A stretch of DNA of 64,000 nucleotides from Ceratorhiza oryzae-sativae (taxonomy: Eukaryota; Basidiomycota; Agaricomycetes; Cantharellales; Ceratobasidiaceae), in the NCBI GenBank assembly GCA_030998015.1, contig JARWMV010000247.1, positions 868,001 to 932,000 on the forward strand. Reading direction: 5' to 3'. Positions 23,380-35,459 of the stretch are shown piece by piece. Made by a program: the position numbers and the translations under genes. Position 1 is the first letter of the stretch, and each line of letters opens with the position of its first letter. Below the pieces are notes generated by a model that searched no databases, was not told the origin of the DNA, and was given only the letters and a program-made list of their open reading frames with translations.

Positions 23380-23830
23380 CGATGCACCGTGGCGACGAGG
23401 CGATGCGAGCCCAACTGTTGAGCTTCTTGTAATGGTAAGCCCGAATCTATGCCAAATATAGCGCCTTTCGATATTCGGAGCGCAGCAGACTGTTGATAGA
23501 AGCTGGAGCAGACTGGTCCACCATGCGTGCAACGAACGTGTGCCGTATGCACCATACTCGACTACCATGCTGTGGTTGCCGAAGAAGCACTAGCTATATT
23601 GAATAACGCACGTTTTAGGAAAGCGAAGCAGTTGCCGAGTAGATGTAGGAGGCCGCCAAGCGGTCCGCCGATCAAGTGAGCGAGAAGTGGAATTTGATTA
23701 CTAATGTGGTAGACATGTGTGTGGGTCTATAAATAGTCATCAACCCAACACCGAGCGCGAACAGCATAGAGGCTTACGTATTATATGAATTCTGCATTAA
23801 TAAACCGTCCAGAAAGGCATTATAATTCGA
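23380..23830. other. intergenic interval
   Basis: Promoter region of the ribonuclease gene and 3' flank of the SPX-RING gene. Nothing else recognised. Confidence 0.4.
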
Positions 23831-23833
23831 CTA

Positions 23834-25760
23834 TCAGGCAATCGTACACCCATTGGGATTCATGCCCAGTTCGACCAACTGTTCTTGAGCAGACTCTCGC
23901 TCGTTTGACTTAGCCTTTTCCTTTGTCTCGACTGGAAACCACTCTGTCATGAAATTCATGAGTGCAACATCCAAGTTCTCTGTGGCGTGACGAGTCAGTA
24001 TCCTTGTGAACAAAAGGCAATAAAATGACCAAACTTGCCTCGATTCGCCAACAATACGCATGGCTTTCGGCATAGCGGACAGTGCGCTTGGCCTCGTTTC
24101 TGCATCTTCACCAAACAACGGACGCAAAACAAATGGCTACACGACAGCCGGATCGGCTTGAATGCAATGCTTGTGCAAATCAAGCACGAGTAGTCATCGA
24201 TACTAGGGAGGATAGGAAGCAGGGTCTCTGTGAGGGTCATGATGAGCATCTGAGGAAGGTCCCTTGAGCCGCTTTGAGAAATGGGAAGTACAGCCAAGGA
24301 CGTCGCAGTCGGAAGAGCAGTGCGCTTCTGGTGTTTTTTGAGAATTTTGCGAGCCGCTTCAGCATTAGCGAGTTGAAACTACGATGGGATCAACGGGAAG
24401 TCAATTTACTTGCATAAAGAAACTGACCTTCTTGAGATCCAGTATATGCACGTTCAGGTTGAGAAATTTCTCGAGAGCCTCCCGACTCCCGGGACTTTTC
24501 AACGTCCTGCGATCCCCTAGCCCTCTCTTGACAATCTCACTAGCAAACATCCCCAACCTCTTCTCCGCCTCGTCTACGCCCCTGATCCCACTCTCCCCGC
24601 TCGCCCTCTCTCGCTCAGTCACTCCGCCCTGATAAATATGGCACTCGACCCAGAGCTGGAAAATCTCACGCCAAGCGTAGAGGTCAGATTTGCGTGAACG
24701 AGACGGTGGGCCGGAGCATGAAGAAATAGCATCTGCAAGCGTGAATATTTGGTCTGAGAGTTCTGCCTTGGTTCGAGCTTCAAGGGAGGCAAGTGCATTC
24801 AGTGCGCTGGCGAGTAATCGGTGGAATGCGGTATCAGCCGTAAGGGGTACGACGACTTCTCGGGTATCGTCATGATCGTCTGATGATCTAGAGATACAGA
24901 GTCAAATCCATTCATCTTAGCCATGGGCGCTGAACAGGATCGCGCTTACTCTGGATGTGGTCCCGGTGTGGTATCAAAGGATGGCGAAGAAGGGAGGGAT
25001 GACTCGTTCTTGTGTTGATGAGAATTCTCTACATCAACATCAACTTCCTCAATCAACCCGGTTTCGCGCGTTGTTCGGTCATATTCATTTTTCAGAATAT
25101 ACAATGGGTTGGACGTATTGAGCAAGCCGGCTGTAGATTTCATGAGAGGGGTAGCAGGTTCAGCTTCGACTACAATCGCCTCCGTTGATGTAGCAGATGA
25201 ATCTTCTCCAGTCAAATGAGTAGATCCTTGGGCTTGATTTGACGATTCAAGTTGGAGTTGTGTCGTCGATGAAGAGAGGATAGATAGAGAACTGTCTGAT
25301 TGTGAGTAAAGCCAAAGTCGGAGTTGAGGAGTAATGTACTCCTTATCCACTGGATGAAACAAAGTAAGGGGAGTATTCGATTCAAGCGGGGAAGATGCGG
25401 GTGGCTTACAAGTGATCTCGTATTGAGCCCGTGACCGATGGGATAGGCTCCTAGTCATCCTTGGGGGCCATCCTGGCGATGAAGTCACTTTTTCGTCTAG
25501 AGGCGATCCCGATTGCTCTTCGTATTCTCTCTCAGCATCGAGAAGTTCATTCAGGACTACGGGATTGAGCCCTTGGACGGCAAGCTCCTCCACGACAGCG
25601 TTCAAGAGCTTCTTCAGCTAAACCATAGCAAGGGTGAGCCCTAAGGATCTTTACCGATATAGAAACACCCTACTCCGCTATAATCAAGCGCTACGTCTCG
25701 CCATTCCTGGGGCCAAGACGATGTAGAAAGCAAGGTTGAATAGGTCTTTCCGTACTTCAT
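23834..25760 (-). CDS. SPX-RING protein (putative phosphate-responsive E3 ligase)
   Basis: Five exons (25760-25674, 25617-24950, 24887-24428, 24378-24039, 23979-23834) give 566 residues. The SPX domain opens MKYGKTYSTLLSTSSW, EWRDVALDYSGLKKLLNAVV, is interrupted by a Ser/Thr-rich acidic segment of about 180 residues, and resumes with FHRLLASALNALASLEARTK, SDLYAWREIFQLWVE, RTLKSPGSREALEKFLNLNV and AEAARKILKKHQKRTALP. A C3HC4 RING follows: CLICTSIAFKPIRLSCSHLF, CVRC, CPLC. SPX domains bind inositol pyrophosphates that report phosphate status; RING domains recruit E2 enzymes. The combination exists in filamentous fungi. Substrates are unknown. The last intron (23980-24038) begins with GC (AG before GCAAGT). 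The conserved ends of both domains across each junction make this model firm. Confidence 0.92.
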
Positions 25761-25769
25761 CTCAGCTTT

Positions 25770-27700
25770 CGGGACAGATGGGATGTTGGGTGGGGCGGGG
25801 TCCGAAGGTGGTTCAGAGGGATCGCCAGGTACAAGGAACCAAGAGGGCAGGGGGCCAATGAGCAGTCCAATCTCGGAACATTTTGAGCACACGACCAACA
25901 AAATCCGGCAATTTGATGCTCGCCTCGGGAATACCCGGATTATGTCATATCGTGAAGCGCCCGTGTCGGGCTAGCACCTTGCTTGCTGGATTGTATTATT
26001 TCAGCGCTCAAGCAGGGGGGCTAGTCACACATGTAGCGAACTCACCATTCATTATGTTCATCTCCAAATCGGAAATAGACACTCTGATACTCGAAGTGCA
26101 AGCAGAGGTGAGCCGTGCGCATGATTATAGATACAAATAAATGTAGCTATTCTACAGTAGTAATCCTCGCATCGCACCGAGTAAAGATAACACACAAACC
26201 CACCCGTCCTAGATTTTTCGCTTATGGAGCACTGCTATAGCATATTTCTCAATAATTTGTTTCGCTTTCTAATCCTGGAACTGGGCTAGGGTGAGGTTAC
26301 ATCACACAAGTAATGCAGCTACCCATAGCTCGCGAGCCACTGCTTGTCACAAGGACTGCACCAATCCGTAAGATACAGTACCTACACGCTCTCTGCGCCT
26401 CCACGCATATTATTTAATAATGGATTTACCATTTAGATACAGTGTATCCTACAGACAGACTCGAGGCTCGGAGATTTTTCCGTCATGTGTTGCATTTCAT
26501 GTGTGAGTCGGTATATGCGTCGCAACATTACGATCAGATCGTACATTAAGTTAGTATTAGATTTTGTTTCGGTATGGTCATATTCAAAGGTTGATTGGGC
26601 TAGCTTGGTTCATTCTCGGCACGTATTCGACCTCAAAAAGGTTTGTATTCGAACGTTGATGTGACTCTACAAATTCTACTGATGCCGGGCTGGAACTTGC
26701 ACGCTAATGATGTAGAATATGTATTAGGTATATTAGTTACGTGTAATTAAGGCACTATATTATCTAGATGGACCAACGGTAAGGGTGAGCGATGCGAGCT
26801 GGCGTGACCGACCACCTCGAGCAGTCAGCAGGACTCGCTAAGTCGAGGTGGGTCCAAAAAGAGGCTATAGATTCTCTTTTGCACGCGATAATAAGAGCGA
26901 GGAGTGTAGAGGTGTGGGGGACAAAAACGTGCGTCGAACGATGAGCGGGCCTTGTGCTCGACGCAGGCAGCAAGAAGCCGGCGCAAGCCCCTTGCCGTGG
27001 TTCAATAAACCCACCTGGAAACGCCCATGTAAGCGCGGGGCTAGTCCCTACATCAGTACACGTTGTATATCTCCACTGGCTCGGCTACAGAATTCCGCCG
27101 CTCTTGGCTCGTCGGAAGCCCGATCAGATGGGATACCTCCAACCGTTGCAGAATGTGTCTCTGATAAACCAGACATGATTACATTCGAGGGGATTTGGAG
27201 AACATATAGTTTAGTCCTCAATTTTTGTGAATAATACAGCTGAACGCTCTTCCCCTATATCGCGCTAACGGATGTTAACAGGCGTTGCCGTTTGCGCCCA
27301 TGATGAATGCTGATCAGTGTACTGTGTGCATTTTCGAAGCGCCTTTTGAACTGCCCCTAAGAGAGCGAAGGATATTGTGGTCCGTTCACTTATTTGCCAG
27401 CAGCGAATTCTCGAAAACGACCGAAGTCTAGACCACAGAGATACTGTCTTCGAATTCGGAGCAGTGGGGCACAGGATTAGGGATGGGGCTCCACACGTGA
27501 TCAAGTTGCCCCAGAGCAGGAACTAGCGCGGAACATTATACATGATAGAGATGAATGCACGTTCACACATTTGACTAGGGCGTGATAGAGCGCTGATGGG
27601 GAATTTATCGGAGACACGCCGAAGCTATACATTGAAGAACCGAGTCCATAGAGCCCGTCTTCCGCTCCTCCTCATTCTACTATCGAGAAACCCGTCACGG
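25770..27700. other. gene-poor interval of about 1.9 kb
   Basis: It contains open frames at 26848-27234 and 26954-27178 (plus) and 27265-27504 (minus), none with motifs. Much of 26.1-26.8 kb is AT-rich. It probably serves as the promoters of the diverging SPX-RING and transcription-factor genes. Confidence 0.35.
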
Positions 27701-27701
27701 C

Positions 27702-30300
27702 ATGTTCGGGATAACTGGAGCTAAATCTAGCAGACGGGGCCAGTACACTCGTCGGGCTTGTAACGAATGCCGCCGAAGGCGATGCAAATGTGATGGCGCC
27801 CATCCAATCTGTGGATCTTGCGCCTCTTATGTACGTTGCCTTAGCCTCTTAAAACCAAATTTCCTCACAGAGTGACCTCGACATCTTGTAGGGGCATGCT
27901 GTAATTTGTTCCGCTGAAAAATTTCACTTTTTCATTATTAACGACGTATAGTGCTCTTGGGGTCGCAACGAGGCCTCCCCGCCGCCTAGTAAACAAATCG
28001 TTGAAACACTTCGATTAAAAATACAACTCTTGGAAAGTCAGATATCCACTCTTCGAGTGAAAAGTCCATCAGGTGATTCAGGTTCTTCATATTTCAACGG
28101 TTAGGAAGGTCTCTAACATTTCGCCAGCCGGCGATTCAATACCTGTTCCGAACCTATCCCGATCCGCGGTAGGATGCATAACAATTCTCTTGTTCCAAAT
28201 CCAAACCCAGTTTTATAGAGCCTAGAGATCTCTTCATCTCCCGAACAATCCCCTTGGGTCGCCTATCAAACGGAACACCGCATTGCAACCAGTAGCGGGA
28301 GTCAACCTCTCAATGCGACCTACCAATTCATATTCAATATCGACCTCTACACTCCGATTGAAAGCCAACATGAACATGTTCGTGCCAGCTTTTTCTGTGA
28401 ATGGAATCGACATCTTCCCTCGATAGATGGGATAGAACTCACACGTTTCGAGCATGACATATTGCTGGACAGATGCTTCAGGTATTCGAGCTCATGGTTG
28501 ATGAGCATAGTTCCGCAGCTTTTCCTGTACGATATGCTTCGTGTTCTCTCTACAAACCAACTACTACGAGTAGATCACTATTCTCCACTGTTGCATTGCT
28601 CATTGTTAGCATTTTCAGTAGCACTTTCGGATGACCCTTCAATTAGTCAGGCGAGCACTCGAGAAAGGTATGCTGCGAAAGCCAAGCAACACCTATACGA
28701 CGAGATGAATCAGCCAAGTTTGTGCCTCGCACAAGCGCTTGCGATTCTCTCTGAATACCATTATGGACTGGGCGAAGACGAACAAGGGTACATGTATCTA
28801 GGTTAGCTTCAACTGTTTTTATCTTTGTTCGAACCAACGGATAAGATGACCTAATATGATTTCTAGGCATGACCATCCAGGTCATTCGGGCTCGTACGCA
28901 TTTTATCATTTTTCGTTGTAGAAAAAGAGTGGGAGAATGACTGGAGGTTTCAGTCGATCTTGGTACGCGTCGGACATCCAAGGATCAGGCTCGTGCAACA
29001 ACAAGATCTGATTGGCATTTCTGGACCGCATATCTACAAGGTAAGTCACTTGCAAGAAACCCTCTGCCTCCTGATATTTTTGAACATTCCGTAACGTAGA
29101 GAGAGTGACGGTATGCAAAACTTGCGTTCACCGAGGGCAGCGGGGAATAACATTCAGCTCAGGTTTTGGGCACGGGCCAAAACAGCGTCCTACGATCGCC
29201 AGAGGATGGCGCACAGTTCCCTTCGATCGATCAAGAAATCGATCGCCATCCTTGGGGTTTCTCCTCCGATTCGAATTTAGAGTTGAGCCCAGAACAGCCG
29301 AGCCGACTCACGGAAGTGTTTGCCCAATGCTGCAAACTCATGCTCGCCGCGGAGCCTATAACCCAGTTACAGTGAGCACGACTGACCGCTTTCGACCTTG
29401 TTGATTATCAACTGAAACAGCAATTCGAGCGGGTTTGTAACTGTGGACCAAACCCAGATCACCCAACTTTCGTGAGTGCTACAATAACATTCTAATAGCA
29501 TATTGCCGCTGAAACGATATCTCATTAGCCTCAAACTTCAGGCCTGGATCGATGGACTACCCGCCGAGCTTTTGGTGCCTGATAATCCTTCCCAAGCACC
29601 ATTGCCCCATATTTTAACGATGAACGTTTGCTACTGGTGGCTCGTGCTTCAACTCTATCGTTGGGTTCTCAAGGAAAATCGGCTGCCAGCCCATGTCCCG
29701 CAAGCATACGATGGCCTAGCAGCAATAATGTGTGATCGTGCGGTATACAAGATCATGCTCTTGCTTGAGGTCTTTGGTCACTGGCACGGGCTTCGCTTCT
29801 TTCCACGAAACATGATCCAGGTAAGCTCTGACCGAATATGCACCTCGTTGGCTATATGAAGCGGAAATTCCTCCCAGGTTCTTTTCACAGTTGGATGCTT
29901 CCTTCTCGATAAACGAAGAGCTGACGGGCCAGGCAGCCTAGCCTGCCAGACTTACGAAACCACAAAAGTTATAGCCACGTGTATAGATCATCTCCATCTT
30001 ATCTCTTGTGCCTGGCGATGTGCAGAATCGTATGCAGAACGGCTCCAAAAGCTTTTGCATGACCAGAACATGTTACTATCTGCATACAGGTGAGCTTGAT
30101 GGCACCAATTGAATGTTGGTGAAGTTGGCCTCACCTTTTCTTTTGCGCCCCACCCCCCGACGTTCACCAACATCTTCAAATCCAGTTTGTCGGCTGAAGC
30201 AGCAGAGGATCACATCCATCAAGGCTCACGTGGAGAGACGGGAGAGTCGTCTCAAGCTTATTATCACGATCCTGATCCGCATCCCCTTTTTCCTTATTGA
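27702..30300 (+). CDS. Zn2Cys6 fungal transcription factor
   Basis: The N-terminus MFGITGAKSSRRGQYTRRAC leads into a binuclear zinc cluster with spacing C-x2-C-x6-C-x6-C-x2-C-x6-C. The sixth Cys is reached only if a 9-nt exon (27892-27900, encoding Gly-His-Ala) is included between introns 27831-27891 and 27901-27951. A leucine-zipper-like helix follows (ETLRLKIQLLESQISTLR). The middle region matches the fungal-specific regulatory domain: WNRHLPSIDGIELTRFEHD, LSEYHYGLGEDEQGYMYLG then M-T-I-Q-V, DWHFWTAYLQ, LPAELLVPDNPS. The tail reads AYYHDPDPHPLFPY-stop at 30300. Exons around 29090-29450 are not resolved; the domain sequence is weaker there. It is expected to bind CGG-type sites in the nucleus; the target pathway is unknown. 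Confidence 0.82.
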
Positions 30301-30309
30301 CAGTGAGCG

Positions 30310-31280
30310 GGTATATAGTTCGGTCTACTCGGGTCTCTTGGGTTTGTGTCAAGCAGTGTATGCTATGGACGGAGTGGCGGTCCATTGTTTTTTTCCTGGT
30401 AGAGCTAGAACGATCACTCATTTGGCATGTCTCGGTGTCATATCACCTGCACCCGTAAACTAGACACGGCTTGGAAATGAGAACAAACGATACAATCCAT
30501 CACTCAATTGAGCGAACTTTCTCCGACCTCGTCGATCACCGCATATTCTCGATCCGCGATTAATACAAATTCGTCCCTGTCTTAATGACGCAGTGGTTTG
30601 ACACAGCCCGATGGTCACAACAGCCACGATGGTCGGCTACGCTGTTCTGCACCCCAGGTGTACGTATAGGGATTGGCATGGTCTCTCAGTTTCTGCTTGC
30701 GTTATTACGACTGGGGCGAGCGTGCATCATCCATTTCCACAGACCTTGCATCGTCTCGCATGTGGCTCAATCGGCCCCGAGGAGATGCCGCCGGAGATAC
30801 CGCCGGAGATGCTGCAAAGGTGCAGAAAAGGGGGGTTATGCTGTCACTCAGCTTGTTCACAGGGCCTAGTCCCAAGGTTCGTGCAGGTAAATATCTTCAT
30901 GACTAGCACTACTAAGTAGCTAGTGCGACCAGGAGTTAATCTTGACAAGTTTCACAAAGGTGCCCAGGTAAGCAATTTAGTACACCAATGTCACTTTAGA
31001 GTAGCCTTAAGAATAAAAACATACAGAATCCATTACGTACAAGCCGACCGACTGACGGAAACAGAGACAGTCAGAGAGAACAAGAGCAACGTCCTGTTTG
31101 GAATCGAGACATGAAATGAGCAGATGGACGGATGATGTGAGAGCTGAGATAAGTACACTATGGACATGTGGGAAGACAACCATGCTGACAGAACAACAAT
31201 GATGAACGAATCCTGAAACGCAGAGAAAAAAACAGCCTCAAGAAAGAGGCATGGTATGACGGCACAGGCACCAACGTGAC
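30310..31280. other. intergenic interval
   Basis: An open frame at 30585-30869 (plus) has no motif. It contains GATGCCGCCGGAGATACCGC-type short repeats of GCCGGAGAT near 30785-30815. No gene supported. Confidence 0.35.
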
Positions 31281-31284
31281 TAAG

Positions 31285-32043
31285 CTAGGGCGAGACTTGC
31301 GGGAGCACCACGGAGCTCGATTCCGTGGGCTCAGCAATCGGAATTGGAACGGGGGATGGGGATGGGTTTCGAGAGAAGATAGTCGTTGTAGATGATGGGC
31401 CGAGGGACGAGGGTTCATTTGCTTGTGAAGGTGCGCTATAGCGAACTCTCGCAGGCTTGAGACGACCAAAGATGAACGTGACACGGCCATCGCCATCGTC
31501 GCTTCTCGTCCAGGGCAGTGAAGAGGCGGTTGCTAGCGGCGCAGATGCAGTTGGCTTTGGTTCGGACAGCGCAGCTCGCTGGCTATGGAATCGAATGCTG
31601 CGGATTTTAGAGATGGAAGGAGTAGGCGGGGGTGTGGACGAGGAAGGGGTGACGGTTGCGCGGGGAGTGCTGCGCTCCGTGGCCATGACAAGTTCAGCGA
31701 AATCATCAAATCCAGGCAGCGCATTGATGACCCGGCTGGTCGAAGCGCTGGGGCTGGGCGCGGGCTTTTGGGGTGGGACAGGCAGCGAGCGCATCGTGCG
31801 GGACGAGCAGGGCGGGAAGGAGAATGTGCCAGTTGTCCATGTCGTCGAGGGCGCGTCAGACAGGGCGGGTGAAGGAAGCGGATCGCGCGACGACTTGCCC
31901 GAGGACGCTGTCGAGGGAGGCATGACTGACGACGAGGATGTGCTGTTGGATTCGCCAGAACATGAGCCGTTGACGGGTTTGGCGTGCTCGAGGGCGGCCC
32001 AGGTGAAGATGGAATGAGGCTGGGGCTCGGTGGCGACTGACAT
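31285..32043 (-). CDS. Ser/Pro-rich hypothetical protein
   Basis: A single open frame of about 252 codons from ATG 32043 (MSVATEPQPHSIFTWAALEH). The protein is low in complexity, rich in Ser, Pro and Thr, and punctuated by short ordered motifs: ALPGFDDFAELVMATERSTP, SISKIRSIRFHSQ, and VTFIFGRLKPARVRYS in the C-terminal third. It looks like a disordered regulator or scaffold. The opposite strand is also open (31457-32017) because of the GC bias, but lacks such motifs. No family assigned. Confidence 0.55.
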   Translation of the reverse strand: MSVATEPQPHSIFTWAALEHAKPVNGSCSGESNSTSSSSVMPPSTASSGKSSRDPLPSPALSDAPSTTWTTGTFSFPPCSSRTMRSLPVPPQKPAPSPSASTSRVINALPGFDDFAELVMATERSTPRATVTPSSSTPPPTPSISKIRSIRFHSQRAALSEPKPTASAPLATASSLPWTRSDDGDGRVTFIFGRLKPARVRYSAPSQANEPSSLGPSSTTTIFSRNPSPSPVPIPIAEPTESSSVVLPQVSP

Positions 32044-32579
32044 GATGGACACTTATGAACAGGGTGGTCGCTGCCAACAGCCGCAGAATTTGATTGTTGA
32101 CTTATACCATTCCAATGACGCACACAAACAAGTACAACACGCACCTAGACCCGTACCGCCACCTCACGCATCAATGACGTCACACACCCAAAGCACTGGC
32201 TCCCAACCTAGCCTTTCATTGGACCAACGACGCGCACAATGGTCGCCAAAGCAGTCGCACGCAGACGCCCGTCGTTGCTGTGGGGCGGACAGCCCAGGTT
32301 CAACTACAGAAAAATCAACACGAGGGCGATCGTGTGCACGTTCATTAGGGCTATTGCGTAACAGTGAATTGAAAAGGTGATTCGGCCTTTTTGACGGTGG
32401 CAACGAAGACCCAGATGCGGTTTTACAGCTGATTGTTCAGCGTGCGTTGAAACGGTCACGAAAATATACGTACATTCGTCAGCAGATTTGTGGTGCGTGA
32501 TGACCTGAACAGGGTGCATCCTAATCACGATTATCAGGTTGATTTGACCCCAAGATTACACTTCAATCGTTCGGCTACG

Positions 32580-33378
32580 GAGATGACGGATTTGGATACG
32601 GACCCTCGAGGTTGACGTTGCTGGGGAACGCCGTTCAAATGGTTAGGCTCCAAGAGATTTTCGCAATGCCCCAATGGCCCTACCGAGGTAAGCCCCCCTA
32701 TGCGTGCAGACCAAGCCGAGCCGTATATGCTTATTGTCGCACCCGGAAACTATGCTTACAAGGCAAATTTAGCCGCTATATACCCTAGCTTCGCGCCGTA
32801 AATCAAAAAGATCCAACATGCCCCACTCCACTTGAAAAACAAGCGTTTAAACGTCATCCGAGTCCGTCTACCGGATCCCAGGAACATTCAGTAAGCATCA
32901 TTCAACAGATCTATGGAGTACAATATCGTCATATTCTAGATATCTTATCACTCGGCCTCTGTTTTGCCAACCCATCCCTCCTGAGTAGTGGAAAAACGTC
33001 ATTTATTGGCAAGACTGATCAAGCGAATCAGTCGGCCCTATTTCATCCAACTTATCGAACAATTGCACACCCAGCGTATTTTCGGTCTCTGAGCTCGTCG
33101 GGTCTTCCAAAAAAGTACGCCTTGTGAATGCGCTATTTGTATAGGCTGGCTAAGCACGACTAGAAACGTAACACTATCGGCATTTCGGCTGCAGGACCCG
33201 GGAGCCCCTCGGCGCGTTTTAGTTCAGTTTGGAATTCTCTCGGCTTTTTGCACCGGAGTATCCCTAATCGAAGGGGTCTGTTCAGGCTATGCATACCATG
33301 TCACTGGAGTAGAGGTATCACCGCGAGTCAGGCGGGCATATGCACATGTGTCCAAGCACCATCACTGTGATGCATAAA
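32580..33378 (+). CDS. unrecognised, probably membrane-associated protein (partial model)
   Basis: Three exons join in frame: about 32582-32692 (SFGYGDDGFGYGPSRLTLL), 32811-33114 (HILDILSLGLCFANPSLL, FIGKTDQANQSALFHPTYR) and from 33155 (RRVLVQFGILSAFCTGVSLI, GVCSGYAYHV). These segments lack internal ATG starts, so they are easily missed by a simple frame scan. Phases at the junctions agree (introns 32693-32810 and 33115-33154). The hydrophobic stretches suggest two or more membrane helices. The start and the end beyond 33378 are unknown, and a run of ten or more G near 33468 may hide a frameshift. I do not recognise the family. Confidence 0.4.
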
Positions 33379-33379
33379 C

Positions 33380-35030
33380 GAGGACGCAGGAAAAACAAGG
33401 GGTTCGGCGCGATTTACAGACGGAAAGGACGCTAGCGCGACCAGACTCCAGTCCAGCAAAATGAAGGGGGGGGGGGCGCAATCCTCGCAAATATAGCTCT
33501 AAAGCGACTTCCTTCTCTATATCGAGCAAGCATCGGCTCATGTGTAGATCCGGGTATGCCCTCCGGTGAAGCGCTCGAGTCCGATTACATGGCCACCCGC
33601 GCAACGTAAACCAGCTTACATGCGTTCCCCAACTATTGGAACCTCCAAACCCGACTTTGTCGGGATCGCCCGGCCTTCGGCTCCGCTCAACTGGGTGTAT
33701 TCCGTTTGTTTCCGTTCTGTTTTATCTTAGCCATTGCTTCCTGCCTTCCGGTCTTTAGCTAAACTAGACATTCAAAGTGTTCGGTTTCTATTTTTACAAT
33801 ATAACAGAGATGGATCAGCGTTTGGATTCCGACCGGTAAAGCCATGCGTTGAAAGGAAACCAGTGGCGCATTTGGCGTACGATAGCATGTGCTTAAACAA
33901 GGCCATGGTGTGATTGTGCTTAAGCTCACCGAGCCGAGGTACCTTTGCTTGGTGGAACTTGGCGCTTTGGCATCAATGCTAGGATACCTGCACGTGACAT
34001 ACACCGCATCAGCCAGGCTGGATTTTTAGGAACCGAGGGGTTCAAGTGGAGCGCTAGTCTGTCGGTGGGGGTGCTATAATGGGGGGGAGGGCTAGCATAC
34101 CAATAGTTTCACACTTACACTTCGAAGTTAGCCTGCTGCCTGGCCGAGTGACGCGATTTCACCCATTATACGGACACCCATTTCCCTCATTCTCAGAACT
34201 TGTATCGTGTTTGGGATATCAGAGCTTGATCCTATCCCTAGGAATGTAGTAATTCGTTGGTCTATGCGCATTGTTATCGTCGTAGTGCGGTCCAGACGCT
34301 CGTTTTGAATGACCCGGATTCTTTGCGTTTCTTGTATCGACTCAATCGGCTCTTTTCCGAGAAACAAGATGGGCCAATAACCGTCCTAAAAAATACACCA
34401 AGCAGCATGTGGCACCAATCGAGGTGCTGAATAGAGTTTCGACGCTAATATATTGACATTGGCTCGTGATCGCTCGGCGCAGTGCACTTCTGGTAAACTA
34501 GAGTCAGTCTTTCTCAAAGAAAATTTTATGGCGATTTAACATCTGTGGCGAAATAGCCAATCCCATAGTTTAGGCAATGAACAGAGCCAAGTCATATTGA
34601 GTTGTTCCGGAAGGTTTCCGACCACGTGCGAGAATATATGCCCGGTTGGGGCTTCAAATAGATTCAATATGCCGTGTGTTATGCGGGCTAGCCATAAAGC
34701 ATACCAGGACTCATCGGTGCGCCTTGACACGTTACCAGGTAAATCTACCACGGCCAGGGAGCCACCCGAGTGTTCGGGAGCGCTGGATGGTTCTGCTGTC
34801 GAGAATCGTATGTATATTCGATCCAAACACTGTACTCAAGCGTGTGTGTGGCCGTGCTCAGCGCAGCGCATTTCACATATTGTGGGGGGAGCAGATCAGA
34901 GCATTCTTCTGGAGGGCCACTTCCGGTCCTGGAAATCTCACGGAAGTGTGGGAGGGGAGGCTTATACTTGGGACATAAGATAGGGACCCACAATCCACAG
35001 TTGTGCGCACCACCCTTTTGTCACCAAAAA
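33380..35030. other. gene-poor interval
   Basis: Minus-strand open frames at 34128-34367 and 34536-34826 have protein-like composition but no motif; G runs occur near 33468 and 34079. Nothing assigned. Confidence 0.3.
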
Positions 35031-35037
35031 TTAAGCC

Positions 35038-35455
35038 ATGTCAACTGTTGCACTCATGACGAAGGGACCCGGCCAATCCCCTCCGAATGTAGGCCAGGAT
35101 AATGCGATTCTGAAAGTTTGTTACATTGATGTTAGTTATCTCTTGTTTTGTTCGGATGGCCGCGGTTGAACTATAGCGTAGGATTCCGAGGTACATATGC
35201 AAAAGGTCACTTTGGCAATTTACGGTAGCTAACTTGTCGCAGTCATCAGACGAATCGGAAAGCGAGAACGACCCGCAGGTTAGGGGACTTATTGCAAGCC
35301 TCCTCCTCAGGGTAATGAAGTTGGAAGCCGAAGTGAAGGAGATTGGAGCGATGATTGAGAGCGGGGCTCGAACAGTGGGCAAGCAAGAGCACCTAGACCA
35401 CCTTCCAAAAGGTGCTTTACTTAATCTGCCTCGTAATTCAGCGCAATACAAATAG
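35038..35455 (+). CDS. small coiled-coil protein, copy A of a dispersed pair
   Basis: Exon 35038-35115 (26 codons, MSTVALMTKGPGQSPP) and exon 35243-35455 join in phase 0 across a 127-nt intron to give 96 residues. After an acidic Ser/Glu stretch (SSDESESEND) comes a Leu-rich heptad helix, SLLLRVMKLEAEVKEIGAMI, then a short tail. The same layout, intron position and helix occur in the gene at 38626, which supports a real gene. The family is unknown; the helix suggests dimerisation. Confidence 0.5.
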
Positions 35456-35459
35456 CACA

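Noticed and set aside
31457..32017. 186-codon plus-strand open frame antisense to the Ser/Pro-rich gene
   Set aside because: It mirrors the GC-biased codons of the minus-strand gene and lacks the ordered motifs seen there.
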